From: Hyphomonadaceae bacterium
Lineage (GTDB): Bacteria > Pseudomonadota > Alphaproteobacteria > Caulobacterales > Hyphomonadaceae
Length of the DNA stretch: 64,000 nucleotides
NCBI GenBank assembly: GCA_022844345.1
Contig: JALHLU010000013.1
Location: forward strand, 34,056 to 98,055
Direction of reading: 5' to 3'
Notes under the pieces: model-generated
What the model saw: only the letters and a program-made list of their open reading frames with translations
The model's database searches: none
Told to the model about the DNA's origin: nothing
Shown: piece by piece, positions 9,501 to 17,632 of the stretch
Layout of the letters: each line of letters starts with the position of its first letter
Position numbering within the stretch: position 1 is the stretch's first letter
Position numbers and translations under genes: made by a program

Positions 9501-10280
9501 CTCGCACTGCCAAAGGAGGACGAGAAAATCCGCTTCCGCGATCTCGTCGCGCAGCCGAGAAAGATCATCTCCTCTCCCATCTGGTCCGGCATCGAAAGCG
9601 AACATGTCAGCTACAATGCGGGCTACACAAATGTTCACGAACTGATCCCGTGGCGCACGCTGACGGGGCGTCAGCAACTCTACCAGGATCATGACTGGAT
9701 GCGCGCCTTCGGCGAGGCGCTGGTCGTCTACAAGCCACCGATCGATCTCAAGACACTGCACGTGAAAGGAGACAAGCCGAACGGAAATCCTGAGATTACC
9801 CTGAACTTCATCACGCCGCACCAGAAGTGGGGTATTCACTCCACCTATACCGACAACCTTATGATGCTCACGCTCAATCGCGGCGGCCCGGTCGTCTGGG
9901 TATCCGAGAAGGATGCGAAGCGGGCAGACATCGTCGACAACGACTGGGTAGAGGTCTTCAACGCCAACGGAGCTCTGACGGCGCGGGCGGTGGTTTCACA
10001 ACGTATACGTGAAGGTACGGTCTTCATGTATCACGCTCAGGAAAAGATCGTGAATACGCCCGGCTCGGAGATCACCGGCAAGCGCGGCGGCATCCACAAC
10101 TCGGTCACGCGCGCCATCCTGAAGCCAACTCACATGATCGGTGGCTACGCGCAGCTTTCGTACGGCTTCAACTACTACGGCACCGTCGGGTCGAACCGCG
10201 ACGAGTTCATCGTTCTTCGAAAGATGGCGAAGGTCGACTGGCTGGATACGCCTCTCGCCCAGAAGGAGACCGCACGATGA
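6546..10280 (+). CDS. narG: Respiratory nitrate reductase alpha subunit NarG
   Basis: Molybdenum catalytic subunit of membrane-bound nitrate reductase, facing the cytoplasm. A TTG start at 6546 is chosen: the ribosome site AAGGGGAG (6531-6538) precedes it, and it yields the NarG-like N-terminus MSHTLDRLTFF. With this start the FS0 ligands fall at H50, C54, C58 and C93, and the molybdenum ligand Asp (YCDLPP) at residue 222, the numbering known for E. coli NarG. Length is 1244 residues against 1247 in E. coli. The gene overlaps narH by 4 bp (ATGA). An upstream in-frame ATG at 6450 lies inside narK and is not needed. Confidence 0.97.
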   Translation: MSHTLDRLTFFRRRTETFANAHGVLNDDDRTWEEAYRNRWRHDKIVRSTHGVNCTGSCSWKIYVKGGIVTWETQQTDYPRTRDDLPNHEPRGCSRGASYSWYLYSANRVKYPLVRARLLKAWRAARKMLPPVAAWASIQNDPAKRADYVTRRGLGGFVRATWAEVNEIIAAANAYTIRQWGPDRIFGFSPIPAMSMVSYAAGARYLQLIGGVTGSFYDWYCDLPPASPQTWGEQTDVAESADWYNSGFLILWGSNVPQTRTPDAHFYTEARYKGVKSVVICPDYSEASKFADLWLAPKQGTDAALGMALGHVILTEYHRDRQTPYFREYIRKYTDLPLLVRLAPQDDGFVPEQLLRAADFDGALGESNNPDWKTVALDEKSGEIVVPNGSIGFRWGEDGRWNLEERDAKGAETELRLGLKGVEDDVVKVRFPYFANTASNGFASTNHPSVLVRNIPVKKIKLASGEEALVACVYDLLMANYGVDQGYGGEHLAGSYSDMEPYTPAWAEAITSVTRENIIATARAFATNAEKTRGKSMVIIGAGMNHWYHMDMNYRAVMNMLILCGCVGQSGGGWAHYVGQEKLRPQTGWAPLAFATDWVRPPRQQNSTSFFYAHTNQWRYETVPVGEILSPTAEPGDWAGSFIDYNAKAERMGWLPSAPALKTNSLDIAARAKVAGVDTRVYVASALKSGDLEMSCMDPDDPHNWPRNMFVWRSNLLGSSGKGHEYFLKHLLGADHGVQGKDLGEMGRDKPRQVKWRDEAPKGKLDLLVCIDFRMSTTAVYSDIVLPTATWYEKNDLNTSDMHPFIHPLGAAVDPAWESRSDWEIFKGLAETFSAIAPEVLGEETDVVLTPIQHDSAGELAQARGVKDWFAGECDPVPGRTMPQVSEVTRDYSQIFSKFTSLGPLLDKLGNGGKGLGWSTQHEIDKLTSLNGAVLDDTVAKGRPRVVSDIDACETILMLAPETNGEVAVKAWRALEKQTGREHAHLALPKEDEKIRFRDLVAQPRKIISSPIWSGIESEHVSYNAGYTNVHELIPWRTLTGRQQLYQDHDWMRAFGEALVVYKPPIDLKTLHVKGDKPNGNPEITLNFITPHQKWGIHSTYTDNLMMLTLNRGGPVVWVSEKDAKRADIVDNDWVEVFNANGALTARAVVSQRIREGTVFMYHAQEKIVNTPGSEITGKRGGIHNSVTRAILKPTHMIGGYAQLSYGFNYYGTVGSNRDEFIVLRKMAKVDWLDTPLAQKETAR

Positions 10281-11800
10281 AAATCCGTGCCCAGATCGGG
10301 ATGGTTCTGAATCTCGACAAGTGTATTGGGTGTCATACCTGCTCGGTCACCTGCAAGAACGTATGGACCAGTCGGGAGGGCGTCGAATACGCCTGGTTCA
10401 ACAATGTCGAGACCAAGCCAGGCATCGGCTTTCCGAAGAACTGGGAGAACCAGAAGCGCTGGAACGGAGGTTGGCGCCGGAAAGCCAACGGTCGGATCGA
10501 GCCGCGAATGGGATCAAAGTGGCGCATCCTCGCCAAGATATTTGCAAACCCTGACCTTCCCGAGATCGACGACTACTACGAACCATTCGATTTCGATTAT
10601 GCCCATCTCCAGACCGCTCCGGAGATGATGGCGTTCCCGACCGCCCGACCGAGATCGAAGATCACCGGAGAGCGGATGGAGAAGATCGAGTGGGGTCCGA
10701 ACTGGGAGGAGATTCTCGGCGGCGAGTTCGACAAGCGTAGCGAGGACTCCAACTTCGAAGGCATTGAAAAGGCAATCTACGGCGCCTTCGAGCAGACCTT
10801 CATGATGTACCTGCCTCGCCTCTGCGAGCACTGTCTCAATCCAACCTGTGTGGCTGCCTGTCCCTCCGGCGCAATCTACAAGCGTGAGGAGGACGGTATC
10901 GTCCTCATCGATCAGGACAAGTGCCGCGGCTGGCGCATGTGTGTATCAGCCTGTCCGTACAAGAAGGTGTATTACAACTGGCAGAGCGGCAAATCCGAGA
11001 AGTGCACTTTTTGCTATCCACGTATCGAGGTGGGACAGCCGACGGTCTGCTCTGAGACCTGTGTTGGCCGCATCCGATATCTTGGTGTTCTTCTCTATGA
11101 TGCGGATCGGGTCCTTGAGGCCGCCAGTGTTCCCGACGAGGCAGATCTCTATCAGGCGCAGCTGGACCTCTTCCTCGATCCCAACGATCCTGCAGTTATT
11201 GCGCAGGCGCGTGCTGACGGTGTTGCCGAAGCATGGATCAAGGCGGCGCAAGCTAGCCCAGTCTACAAGATGGCCATGGAGTGGAAAGTCGCCTTTCCCC
11301 TTCACCCTGAGTATCGCACCTTGCCGATGGTCTGGTATGTGCCGCCGCTCTCGCCCATCCAGTCTGCGCTGGCGGCCGGAGCGCTCGAAGCCGACGCCGA
11401 GATGCCCGATGTGGCATCCATGCGCATTCCGGTGCGCTACCTCGCCAACCTGCTGACGGCTGGCAAGGAAGCGCCTGTGGTGTCCGCCCTCGAGCGCATG
11501 ATCGCCATGCGAAAGTACATGCGGGCGAAGACGATCGAAGGTGTCATCGATCATCCCACGGCAGAGCGTGTTGGACTGACGGCGCAGCAGATCGACGAGA
11601 TGTATCGATACATGGCCATTGCCAACTACGAGGACCGGTTCGTCATTCCAACCACACACAGGGAGACAAGCGAGGACGTCTATGATCTCCGCGGCGGATG
11701 CGGGTTCACATTCGGAAACGACTGCTCCGGCGGGCGAACCGAACTCGGACTCTTCGGCAAGGACAAGCGACCGCGCCCCAAGACTCCAATGGAGACCTGA
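10277..11800 (+). CDS. narH: Respiratory nitrate reductase beta subunit NarH
   Basis: 507-residue iron-sulfur electron-transfer subunit between NarI haems and NarG. Four Cys groups are visible: CIGCHTCSVTC near the N-terminus, CEHCLNPTCVAACP, CRGWRMCVSACP and KCTFCYPR with CSETCVG. The Trp in CRGWRMC replaces a cluster Cys, the known mark of the [3Fe-4S] centre in NarH. The start overlaps narG and the stop lies 3 bp before narJ, consistent with coupled translation. Confidence 0.97.
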   Translation: MKIRAQIGMVLNLDKCIGCHTCSVTCKNVWTSREGVEYAWFNNVETKPGIGFPKNWENQKRWNGGWRRKANGRIEPRMGSKWRILAKIFANPDLPEIDDYYEPFDFDYAHLQTAPEMMAFPTARPRSKITGERMEKIEWGPNWEEILGGEFDKRSEDSNFEGIEKAIYGAFEQTFMMYLPRLCEHCLNPTCVAACPSGAIYKREEDGIVLIDQDKCRGWRMCVSACPYKKVYYNWQSGKSEKCTFCYPRIEVGQPTVCSETCVGRIRYLGVLLYDADRVLEAASVPDEADLYQAQLDLFLDPNDPAVIAQARADGVAEAWIKAAQASPVYKMAMEWKVAFPLHPEYRTLPMVWYVPPLSPIQSALAAGALEADAEMPDVASMRIPVRYLANLLTAGKEAPVVSALERMIAMRKYMRAKTIEGVIDHPTAERVGLTAQQIDEMYRYMAIANYEDRFVIPTTHRETSEDVYDLRGGCGFTFGNDCSGGRTELGLFGKDKRPRPKTPMET

Positions 11801-11803
11801 GCC

Positions 11804-12487
11804 ATGGCTATGACCTACCGGGCGCTGTCGCGCCTTCTGTCTTATCCCGATGCGCAGCTTCAAAGCGAAGCGGATACCTGCGTTGAACTGGTTGAGCGTG
11901 AAGGCCTGATCTCGGGGCGCACCATCGCCGAGCTTCGAAAACTCGCGGATCATCTTGCGGTCCAGGACATCTACGAAGCACAAGCCGCTTATGTTGATCT
12001 GTTTGACCGGACACGCAGCGTGTCGCTTCATCTTTATGAGCACGTGCATGGTGAAAGTCGGGAGCGCGGGCCCGCCATGGTCGGCCTCGTAGAACTCTAC
12101 CGGGCTCACGGTCTCGAAATGGAGGCCAACGACCTTCCCGACTACCTTCCAGTCTTCCTGGAGTTTCTGTCTGTGATTGCTGACGCCGAAGCGGCCTCGC
12201 TGATCGGGGAGGCGGCGCACGTCCTGGAAGCGATCTCGGCGCGGCTCGCCAAGCGACAGAACCCCTATCAATCAATCTTCCGGGCGCTTCTCACGATCTC
12301 CGATAAACCGGCCGACACAGCAGCAGTCCAAAGTCTGCTCTCGATTCAGGACGATGATCCCGATGACCTCGAAGCCCTTGATAAGGCCTGGGCGGAGGCG
12401 CCGGTCAATTTCGGCGCCGGAGATGCAAAGGATGGGTGTTCAGGGTCGCTACCTGGGCGCGTTGCAACACAGGGTGGTGCAGCATGA
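11804..12487 (+). CDS. narJ: Nitrate reductase assembly chaperone NarJ
   Basis: 227 residues of the NarJ/DmsD redox-enzyme chaperone family. It binds the NarG N-terminus and promotes molybdenum cofactor insertion before membrane docking. The region 'AYVDLFDRTRSVSLHLYEHVHGESRERG' (given by its ends: AYVDLFD to RERG, about 62-90) is the conserved NarJ core. The last codons overlap the start of the porin gene (ATGA at 12484-12487), so the porin is translationally coupled to narJ. Confidence 0.95.
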   Translation: MAMTYRALSRLLSYPDAQLQSEADTCVELVEREGLISGRTIAELRKLADHLAVQDIYEAQAAYVDLFDRTRSVSLHLYEHVHGESRERGPAMVGLVELYRAHGLEMEANDLPDYLPVFLEFLSVIADAEAASLIGEAAHVLEAISARLAKRQNPYQSIFRALLTISDKPADTAAVQSLLSIQDDDPDDLEALDKAWAEAPVNFGAGDAKDGCSGSLPGRVATQGGAA

Positions 12488-13683
12488 AGCGAGCTGGCGC
12501 GTGTCTCGTCCTGATGCTCTCAACTCTCGGATTTTCCGGGGCGGCGCTTGCCCAGGGCTCAGATGTCGAGGGCGACGTGATCGCGGACGTCCGGGTGCGT
12601 GCGGAACACGTTGATCGCCAGGGTCTTGATGAGACACTGGCTGTCACATGGCGGGCCCGGCTCGGGTACGAGATCAAGATGCCGGACGGATGGAGCGCCC
12701 TCATTGAAGGCGAGGCCGTTGGGCATCTCAACGACGACTTTTCCGATTCAATTGATGTTGTGCCAGGCAAAGCGGTTGTCGCGGATCCGGAGGCGCTGGA
12801 GCTGAACCGACTACAGCTGGCGTGGACCGACACGAGTGCCAATGCCACGTTGGGCCGTCAGCGGATCGTCCTGGATGATGGAAGGTTCGTCGGCAGTGTC
12901 GGATTCCGTCAGAATGAACAGACGTTCGATGCCGTGCGGCTTGGCTACACGGGTAGCGAGGCCTTCAACCTGCAGTACGTCTACATCGACAAGGTACATC
13001 GCATCTTTGGAGACGAAAGCCCGGTTGGCGAGTTTGAAAGCAGCTCTCATGTCATCCGTCTTGCCGGTGAGACGGGTGTAGGAAATCTCGTCGCGACTGT
13101 GCTTCTCCTGGACCTTGGCGGATCTGGATCGGCTTCATCACAGACATACGCTGTTCGCTGGTCAGGGAGCTGGCCCCTTGGCGACGGGCTTCTGTCTGCG
13201 AACATCCAGGCCGCTGAACAAAGCGGTTATGAGGGGATGGGCCCTACTGTTGACCTGGGCTTTCAGTCATACGGAGCGACGTACTCAAGCGGCGACATCA
13301 CATTTGTCGGTGGACTTGAGATTCTAGAAGGCGCTGCGGGGCAGAGTTTCGCAACACCGCTTGCCACCCTTCACGCCTTTCAGGGCTGGGCGGATGTCTT
13401 CCTCAACACGCCTCCGTCCGGCATCCGGGACCTGAGCATCGGCATAACGGGCAAGGGCGCCCCGGTGAATTCGGGAGCAAAGCCCGTGAGCTGGGCCGCC
13501 TTCGCACATCAGTTTGAAAGCGACAATGGAGCGCTGACGTACGGTGCGGAGTTTGATGCCGTCGTGCGCATCCCGATCAACGAAATTCTTGCGATCGAAG
13601 CCAAGGCTGCCGTGTTCAGCGGGGCCGCTGGTGGACCGCCCGACACGAACAAGTTCTGGTTGGCGTTGGAAGCAAGCTTCTAG
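12484..13683 (+). CDS. Outer-membrane beta-barrel porin (alginate-export-like) inside the nar operon
   Basis: 399 residues with a signal peptide (1-23, cleavage near GAALA-QG) and a long run of alternating beta-strand sequence typical of the alginate-export/phosphate-selective porin group. Features include 'LRLGRQRIVLDDGRFVG'-like text near 115-130 (seen here as LGRQRIVLDDGRFVG) and an aromatic C-terminal residue (LEASF, ending in Phe), the mark of barrel assembly. The ATG at 12484 overlaps the narJ stop. Position between narJ and narI suggests a nitrate or nitrite entry channel; that role is inferred. Substrate is not readable from sequence. Confidence 0.8.
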   Translation: MKRAGACLVLMLSTLGFSGAALAQGSDVEGDVIADVRVRAEHVDRQGLDETLAVTWRARLGYEIKMPDGWSALIEGEAVGHLNDDFSDSIDVVPGKAVVADPEALELNRLQLAWTDTSANATLGRQRIVLDDGRFVGSVGFRQNEQTFDAVRLGYTGSEAFNLQYVYIDKVHRIFGDESPVGEFESSSHVIRLAGETGVGNLVATVLLLDLGGSGSASSQTYAVRWSGSWPLGDGLLSANIQAAEQSGYEGMGPTVDLGFQSYGATYSSGDITFVGGLEILEGAAGQSFATPLATLHAFQGWADVFLNTPPSGIRDLSIGITGKGAPVNSGAKPVSWAAFAHQFESDNGALTYGAEFDAVVRIPINEILAIEAKAAVFSGAAGGPPDTNKFWLALEASF

Positions 13684-13705
13684 CCAACCTGCAAAGGAGA
13701 CCGTC

Positions 13706-14470
13706 ATGGCTCAGGAACACACTGCAACGCTCGCGACAGCTGGATGGTTTGATCAGGCCGTGTTTGGCTATTATCCCTACATCGCGCTCGCAATGCTGGC
13801 GATCGGATCCATCATCCGCTTTGATCGAGAGCCCTATACGTGGCGATCAGGCTCGTCCCAGCTCCTTCGGCGCAAGCAGCTCATGCTTGGCTCCGTGCTC
13901 TTTCATGTTGGTGTGCTGATCATTTTCGGCGGCCACTTTGTGGGGCTGCTGACGCCAATTGAGGTGTTCGACTCCATCGGGGTGAGTCATGGCGCCAAGC
14001 AGGTTCTGGCGATCATCGCAGGGGGAATCGCAGGAGCTATGGCGATCGTCGGCGCACTGATCCTGCTGCACCGAAGAGTCTTTGATCCACGCATTCGAGC
14101 TACATCGAGCTTTGGCGACACAGCTATCCTGGCGCTCCTGACGGCCCAGCTTGTGCTCGGGCTTTCGACGATCCCGTTGTCATCTCAGCATCTCGACGGT
14201 TCGGAGATGGTGAAATTCATGGCCTGGGCACAGGGCATTTTCACTTTCCAGCCGGGCGCCGCAGCTCACATTTCCGAAGTCCACTGGATCTTCAAAGCTC
14301 ATCTCGCACTTGGCCTGACCATATTCCTCGTCTTCCCCTTTACGCGTCTCGTCCACATGCTCTCGGCCCCCATCTGGTATCTGAACCGTCGTGGCTGGCA
14401 GCTCGTTCGCACTCGCCGCGGCATGGCCGACCAGAAGAGCCGAGCCCGCCCGTCGCGAGGAGGCCGCTGA
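13706..14470 (+). CDS. narI: Respiratory nitrate reductase gamma subunit NarI
   Basis: Di-haem b membrane subunit that takes electrons from quinol and anchors NarGH. 254 residues with five hydrophobic segments. Haem ligands are visible as H67 and H77 (ten apart) and H199 and H217 (eighteen apart), matching the spacing of E. coli H56/H66 and H187/H205. The ATG at 13706 follows AAAGGAGA. The gene overlaps the parvulin gene by one base. It is separated from narJ by the porin, an unusual order. Confidence 0.96.
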   Translation: MAQEHTATLATAGWFDQAVFGYYPYIALAMLAIGSIIRFDREPYTWRSGSSQLLRRKQLMLGSVLFHVGVLIIFGGHFVGLLTPIEVFDSIGVSHGAKQVLAIIAGGIAGAMAIVGALILLHRRVFDPRIRATSSFGDTAILALLTAQLVLGLSTIPLSSQHLDGSEMVKFMAWAQGIFTFQPGAAAHISEVHWIFKAHLALGLTIFLVFPFTRLVHMLSAPIWYLNRRGWQLVRTRRGMADQKSRARPSRGGR

Positions 14471-15603
14471 TGACAAAGATGACATCAGTCTTTCACGGCG
14501 TCGAAATTCCTGAGGCCTTGCTCGCGGGTGAAATGCAGAACCACCGAGCAGCGTCGTTGTCCGAGGCGCGCATTCAGGCCGGCCGGGCTCTTGCTATACG
14601 AGCCCGGCTGCTGGCGCGCGCGTGCGAACTCGGCTTGCACCCGGAGCCTGAGCGCAATGATCAAGGTCAGGAGGAGACGGCCGAGGAGGCGCTCATCCGG
14701 GCCGTTCTCAGCGTGGAGATCGAGGTGTCCCCGCCGTCGGAAGAAAAGATACGCGAGGTGTATGATAGACATCCCGACAGCTTCAAATCGCCCCCACTTG
14801 TCGAAGCGTCCCACATTCTCGTTGCGCTACCGAGAGGCGTGGATGCCGATGTATCTGATGCGCGCGCGCGGGCGGACGACTTGATTGCGCAGATCGAGGC
14901 GCAGCCGGCCCGGTTTACGCAACTGGCTCGCGAACACTCGGCCTGTCCATCCGCAGGTGAGGGCGGGTGGCTTGGCCAGCTTCGTCCCGGTGACGTGTTG
15001 CCCGAGATCTGGGACGCCCTGGCGGATCTCGAGGCTGGTGCGATCTGCGCCGTCCCCATTCGTAGCGAGCATGGTTGGCATGTCCTGAGACTGGATCGGG
15101 CGGCGGCCGGCCAGCGGCTGCCGTTCGCGCACGTCAGGCCCCACATAGCGATGGAACTGGAAGCAAGGTCGTGGACGCAGGCAGCCGCGCGCTATGTGGA
15201 CGGCATCATCGCTCAGTCGCTCACATTGCCCCATCTGAAACTGGACAGCGCGGGTCGACTGGATCAGGGCCCGGATGGCGTGTCGCGCGCGGACGATATT
15301 CTGGGCTTAGCTCTTGCCGATATCCGGCGGGCATTCGCTGCACTACCCCCAAAGTCACGGCAGGTCGTCGAGGAGGCCGTAGCACGTTCGGGCGAAACTG
15401 CAGAGGATGCGTTGGCGGCTGCCATCGGGAAATTCCTCTCATCGGCAGACGATGAAGCCTGGACTCAGCTGATCTCCCGGCTGCGCGACAGTGAAGCACC
15501 GCTTGCAGACTGTCTGAGCCTGATTGTCGAACGCGAACTGTCGGGCAGCAGGCCGGCGCACACGCTTATCAGAATGAGGAACGCGGCGGGGACAAAATCC
15601 TGA
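14470..15603 (+). CDS. Peptidyl-prolyl isomerase, parvulin (PpiC) type, of the nar operon
   Basis: 377 residues without a signal peptide, so probably cytoplasmic. A helical N-terminal part (1-105) precedes a parvulin domain (about 108-210: 'ASHILVALP', 'GEGGWLGQLRPGDVLPEIW', 'HGWHVLRLD'). A helical C-terminal extension follows. NifM-like parvulins occur beside narI in pseudomonads and are thought to help fold nitrate reductase. The start codon overlaps the narI stop, supporting a coupled role. The client protein is inferred from context. Confidence 0.88.
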   Translation: MTKMTSVFHGVEIPEALLAGEMQNHRAASLSEARIQAGRALAIRARLLARACELGLHPEPERNDQGQEETAEEALIRAVLSVEIEVSPPSEEKIREVYDRHPDSFKSPPLVEASHILVALPRGVDADVSDARARADDLIAQIEAQPARFTQLAREHSACPSAGEGGWLGQLRPGDVLPEIWDALADLEAGAICAVPIRSEHGWHVLRLDRAAAGQRLPFAHVRPHIAMELEARSWTQAAARYVDGIIAQSLTLPHLKLDSAGRLDQGPDGVSRADDILGLALADIRRAFAALPPKSRQVVEEAVARSGETAEDALAAAIGKFLSSADDEAWTQLISRLRDSEAPLADCLSLIVERELSGSRPAHTLIRMRNAAGTKS

Positions 15604-15620
15604 AAGGAAGGAAATGTGCC

Positions 15621-16181
15621 ATGACCATCACCGGAATGCAGTCGCCGATTGAACGTGTCCCGCTCGACCTCCTGCGAGAACCACTGGTCTGGTTCTTCGC
15701 CGAGCACTATCGGCACCGCGATGTCTGCAGCCGACTTCTTGTGATGGCCAGGACAGTCGTGCAGGAGCCAGACGCGCTGGAAGAGATACATGATTTCCTG
15801 GACTATGATCTTGCGGTCCACGTCATCGATGAGGAAGACGACCTCTTTCCCCTGATGAGGCGCAGGTGTGAGCCTGATGATCACATCGAAGGCGTCCTTG
15901 GTATGCTTTCTGGAGAGCATGCGAGCGATCTCCAGTTGGCGAGCGCGGTCAAATCGCTGGTCGCCAAGGCGATGGCTGATGGGCGAGGGCTGGCGGCATA
16001 TGCTGACGCCTGGGCGGTCATCGAGCCGTTCTGTGTCTCCCAGAAGCGGCACATAGCCGTAGAGAATGCAGTCGTTCTTCCTATTGCCAGGCTCCGACTG
16101 ACTGCAAGCGATCTGCGCGGACTAGGTCAGCGCCTCGCAGCGCGGCGCGGACTTCCCGATCCCTTCGTCCAAGCCTCATGA
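15621..16181 (+). CDS. Hemerythrin domain protein
   Basis: 186 residues of four-helix hemerythrin type. Candidate di-iron ligands are in HYRHRDVC (H29, H32), HVIDEEDD (H67, E71), 'GEHASDL' and 'KRHIAVENAVVLP'. Such proteins bind oxygen or nitric oxide, or act in Fe-S repair under nitrosative stress. AAGGAAGG lies just upstream and the stop overlaps the carbonic anhydrase start (ATGA). Placement in the nar operon suggests nitric oxide or oxygen handling; this is inferred. Confidence 0.85.
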   Translation: MTITGMQSPIERVPLDLLREPLVWFFAEHYRHRDVCSRLLVMARTVVQEPDALEEIHDFLDYDLAVHVIDEEDDLFPLMRRRCEPDDHIEGVLGMLSGEHASDLQLASAVKSLVAKAMADGRGLAAYADAWAVIEPFCVSQKRHIAVENAVVLPIARLRLTASDLRGLGQRLAARRGLPDPFVQAS

Positions 16182-16816
16182 TTGACCAACTGCTCAGCAA
16201 CAATATGGCGTGGGCCAGCGCTCGTGTCCGCGCCGACCCGCAGTTTTTTCGACGGCTTTCAGCGCAGCAGGCGCCGGAATATCTCTGGATCGGTTGCAGC
16301 GACAGCCGCGTTCCGGCCAACGAGATCGTTGGGTTGGATCCGGGCGAGCTGTTTGTTCATCGCAACATCGCCAATCTGGCGCCGCCGCGAGACATGAATT
16401 TCCTGGCCGTGCTGCAATTCTCGATCGAGGTCCTGAAGGTTCGGCACATCATCGTCTGCGGCCACTATGGGTGTGGGGGCGTGCGAGCAGCGCTGGACAA
16501 GGAGCGCAGGGGATTGATCGATCACTGGCTCCAGCCGGTGGCCGACCTGGCGCACCGACACCAGACCCATCTCATGGCAATTTCAGACTTCGAGACGCGT
16601 GTGAATGTCGCCTGCGAACACAATGTTCGTGCGCAGGTGGAGTATGTTGGCAGGAATCCCTTCGTGACGGACGCCTGGCGCAGGGGGCAGGCACTCAGCA
16701 TCCACGGATGGATCTACTCGATCCGCGATGGGCTGCTCCGCAATCTGGAACTCAGTGTGGATCGTCCAAGCCAGGTTGATGAACTGGCGGCACGTCAATG
16801 GTTCCCCGATGCCTGA
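16178..16816 (+). CDS. can: Beta-class carbonic anhydrase
   Basis: 212 residues. The zinc site is clear: C40 and D42 in CSDSRV, with H96 and C99 in GHYGCGGV. It interconverts CO2 and bicarbonate in the cytoplasm. The gene overlaps the hemerythrin gene upstream and mobA downstream (8 bp), so it is embedded in the nar operon. A possible reason is local pH or bicarbonate balance during proton-consuming nitrate reduction, but the sequence does not show this. Confidence 0.95.
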   Translation: MIDQLLSNNMAWASARVRADPQFFRRLSAQQAPEYLWIGCSDSRVPANEIVGLDPGELFVHRNIANLAPPRDMNFLAVLQFSIEVLKVRHIIVCGHYGCGGVRAALDKERRGLIDHWLQPVADLAHRHQTHLMAISDFETRVNVACEHNVRAQVEYVGRNPFVTDAWRRGQALSIHGWIYSIRDGLLRNLELSVDRPSQVDELAARQWFPDA

Positions 16817-17384
16817 CCTCGGAGTCGTGATCCTGGCTGGTGGCGAAGGCAGGCGAATAGGCGGTCTGAAGCCTGATCGGATCTTCCGCGGCGAGCGACT
16901 GATCGATATTGCCATCGACAAGGCTCGCGCATGGTCGCCGATCGTATTGATCAGCGTCCGCACAGTTGGGCAGGTCAGGACTGCGGCCGGCGAGCAGCTG
17001 CTCGACCGGCAAGATATCGAAGGACCGCTTGGCGGACTGATAGCTGCGTTGGAGCGGGCGCAAGCCCTGTGTCTAAGTCATGTTGTGACGCTGCCGTGTG
17101 ATATGCCGCTCGTTCCCGCCGACATGGCAGAGCGCTTGTTCGACACTTCGAGGCGTGAGGCGCGGGCAGCGGTTGCTGGTTCGGGTGGCCGACTTCACCC
17201 GGTCTGCGCCGTGTGGCCTGTCGCCTGTCTTGCGGACATCCTCGAATACGCCTCCGCGGGGCGACGAAGCCTCGCGGGGGCTCTGGAGGTCTGTCAGGCG
17301 GTAGAGGTCTGGTGGACCGGGTCGGAGGGCGATCCGTTCGAGAATATCAACACGCTGTCGGACCTGAGGCGTCTCAGCGAGTGA
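16809..17384 (+). CDS. mobA: Molybdenum cofactor guanylyltransferase MobA
   Basis: 191 residues. The nucleotide-binding N-terminus 'VVILAGGEGRRIGGLKPDR' and the 'LPCDMPLVP' metal-binding motif identify MobA, which adds GMP to molybdopterin to make the bis-MGD cofactor needed by NarG. The ATG at 16809 overlaps the end of the carbonic anhydrase gene by 8 bp. It closes the plus-strand nar operon, complementing moaA at the other end. Confidence 0.93.
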   Translation: MPDLGVVILAGGEGRRIGGLKPDRIFRGERLIDIAIDKARAWSPIVLISVRTVGQVRTAAGEQLLDRQDIEGPLGGLIAALERAQALCLSHVVTLPCDMPLVPADMAERLFDTSRREARAAVAGSGGRLHPVCAVWPVACLADILEYASAGRRSLAGALEVCQAVEVWWTGSEGDPFENINTLSDLRRLSE

Positions 17385-17632
17385 GATTGCGGCTCTCTTG
17401 CCCGCTCGAATGTCGATTGCGTCGGGACTATCGTCGCTCGTAGTGAGCACCATCATACACGGGCGTGGAACAGAGGTGGATGTGGTTGGGTGCGATTGCG
17501 GTGCTGGCTGTTCGTCAAGGCTGGAGAATTCGCGTCAATCACAATGAGTATCTACCGCGCACTGAGGCCTTCCGGGCTGCGCTTGTACCGTAGTCCGGCT
17601 CTGAACAATAAAAACGGGTAGAGCCTCCTGAG
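17385..17632. other. Intergenic region between mobA and the minus-strand TlpA-like gene
   Basis: 248 bp between convergent genes. No gene, repeat or clear terminator with a T tract could be identified; the right part is more AT-rich than its surroundings. Confidence 0.4.

Noticed and set aside
10946..12271. 441-codon minus-strand open frame
   Set aside because: Antisense to narH and narJ with no start signal or known motif.
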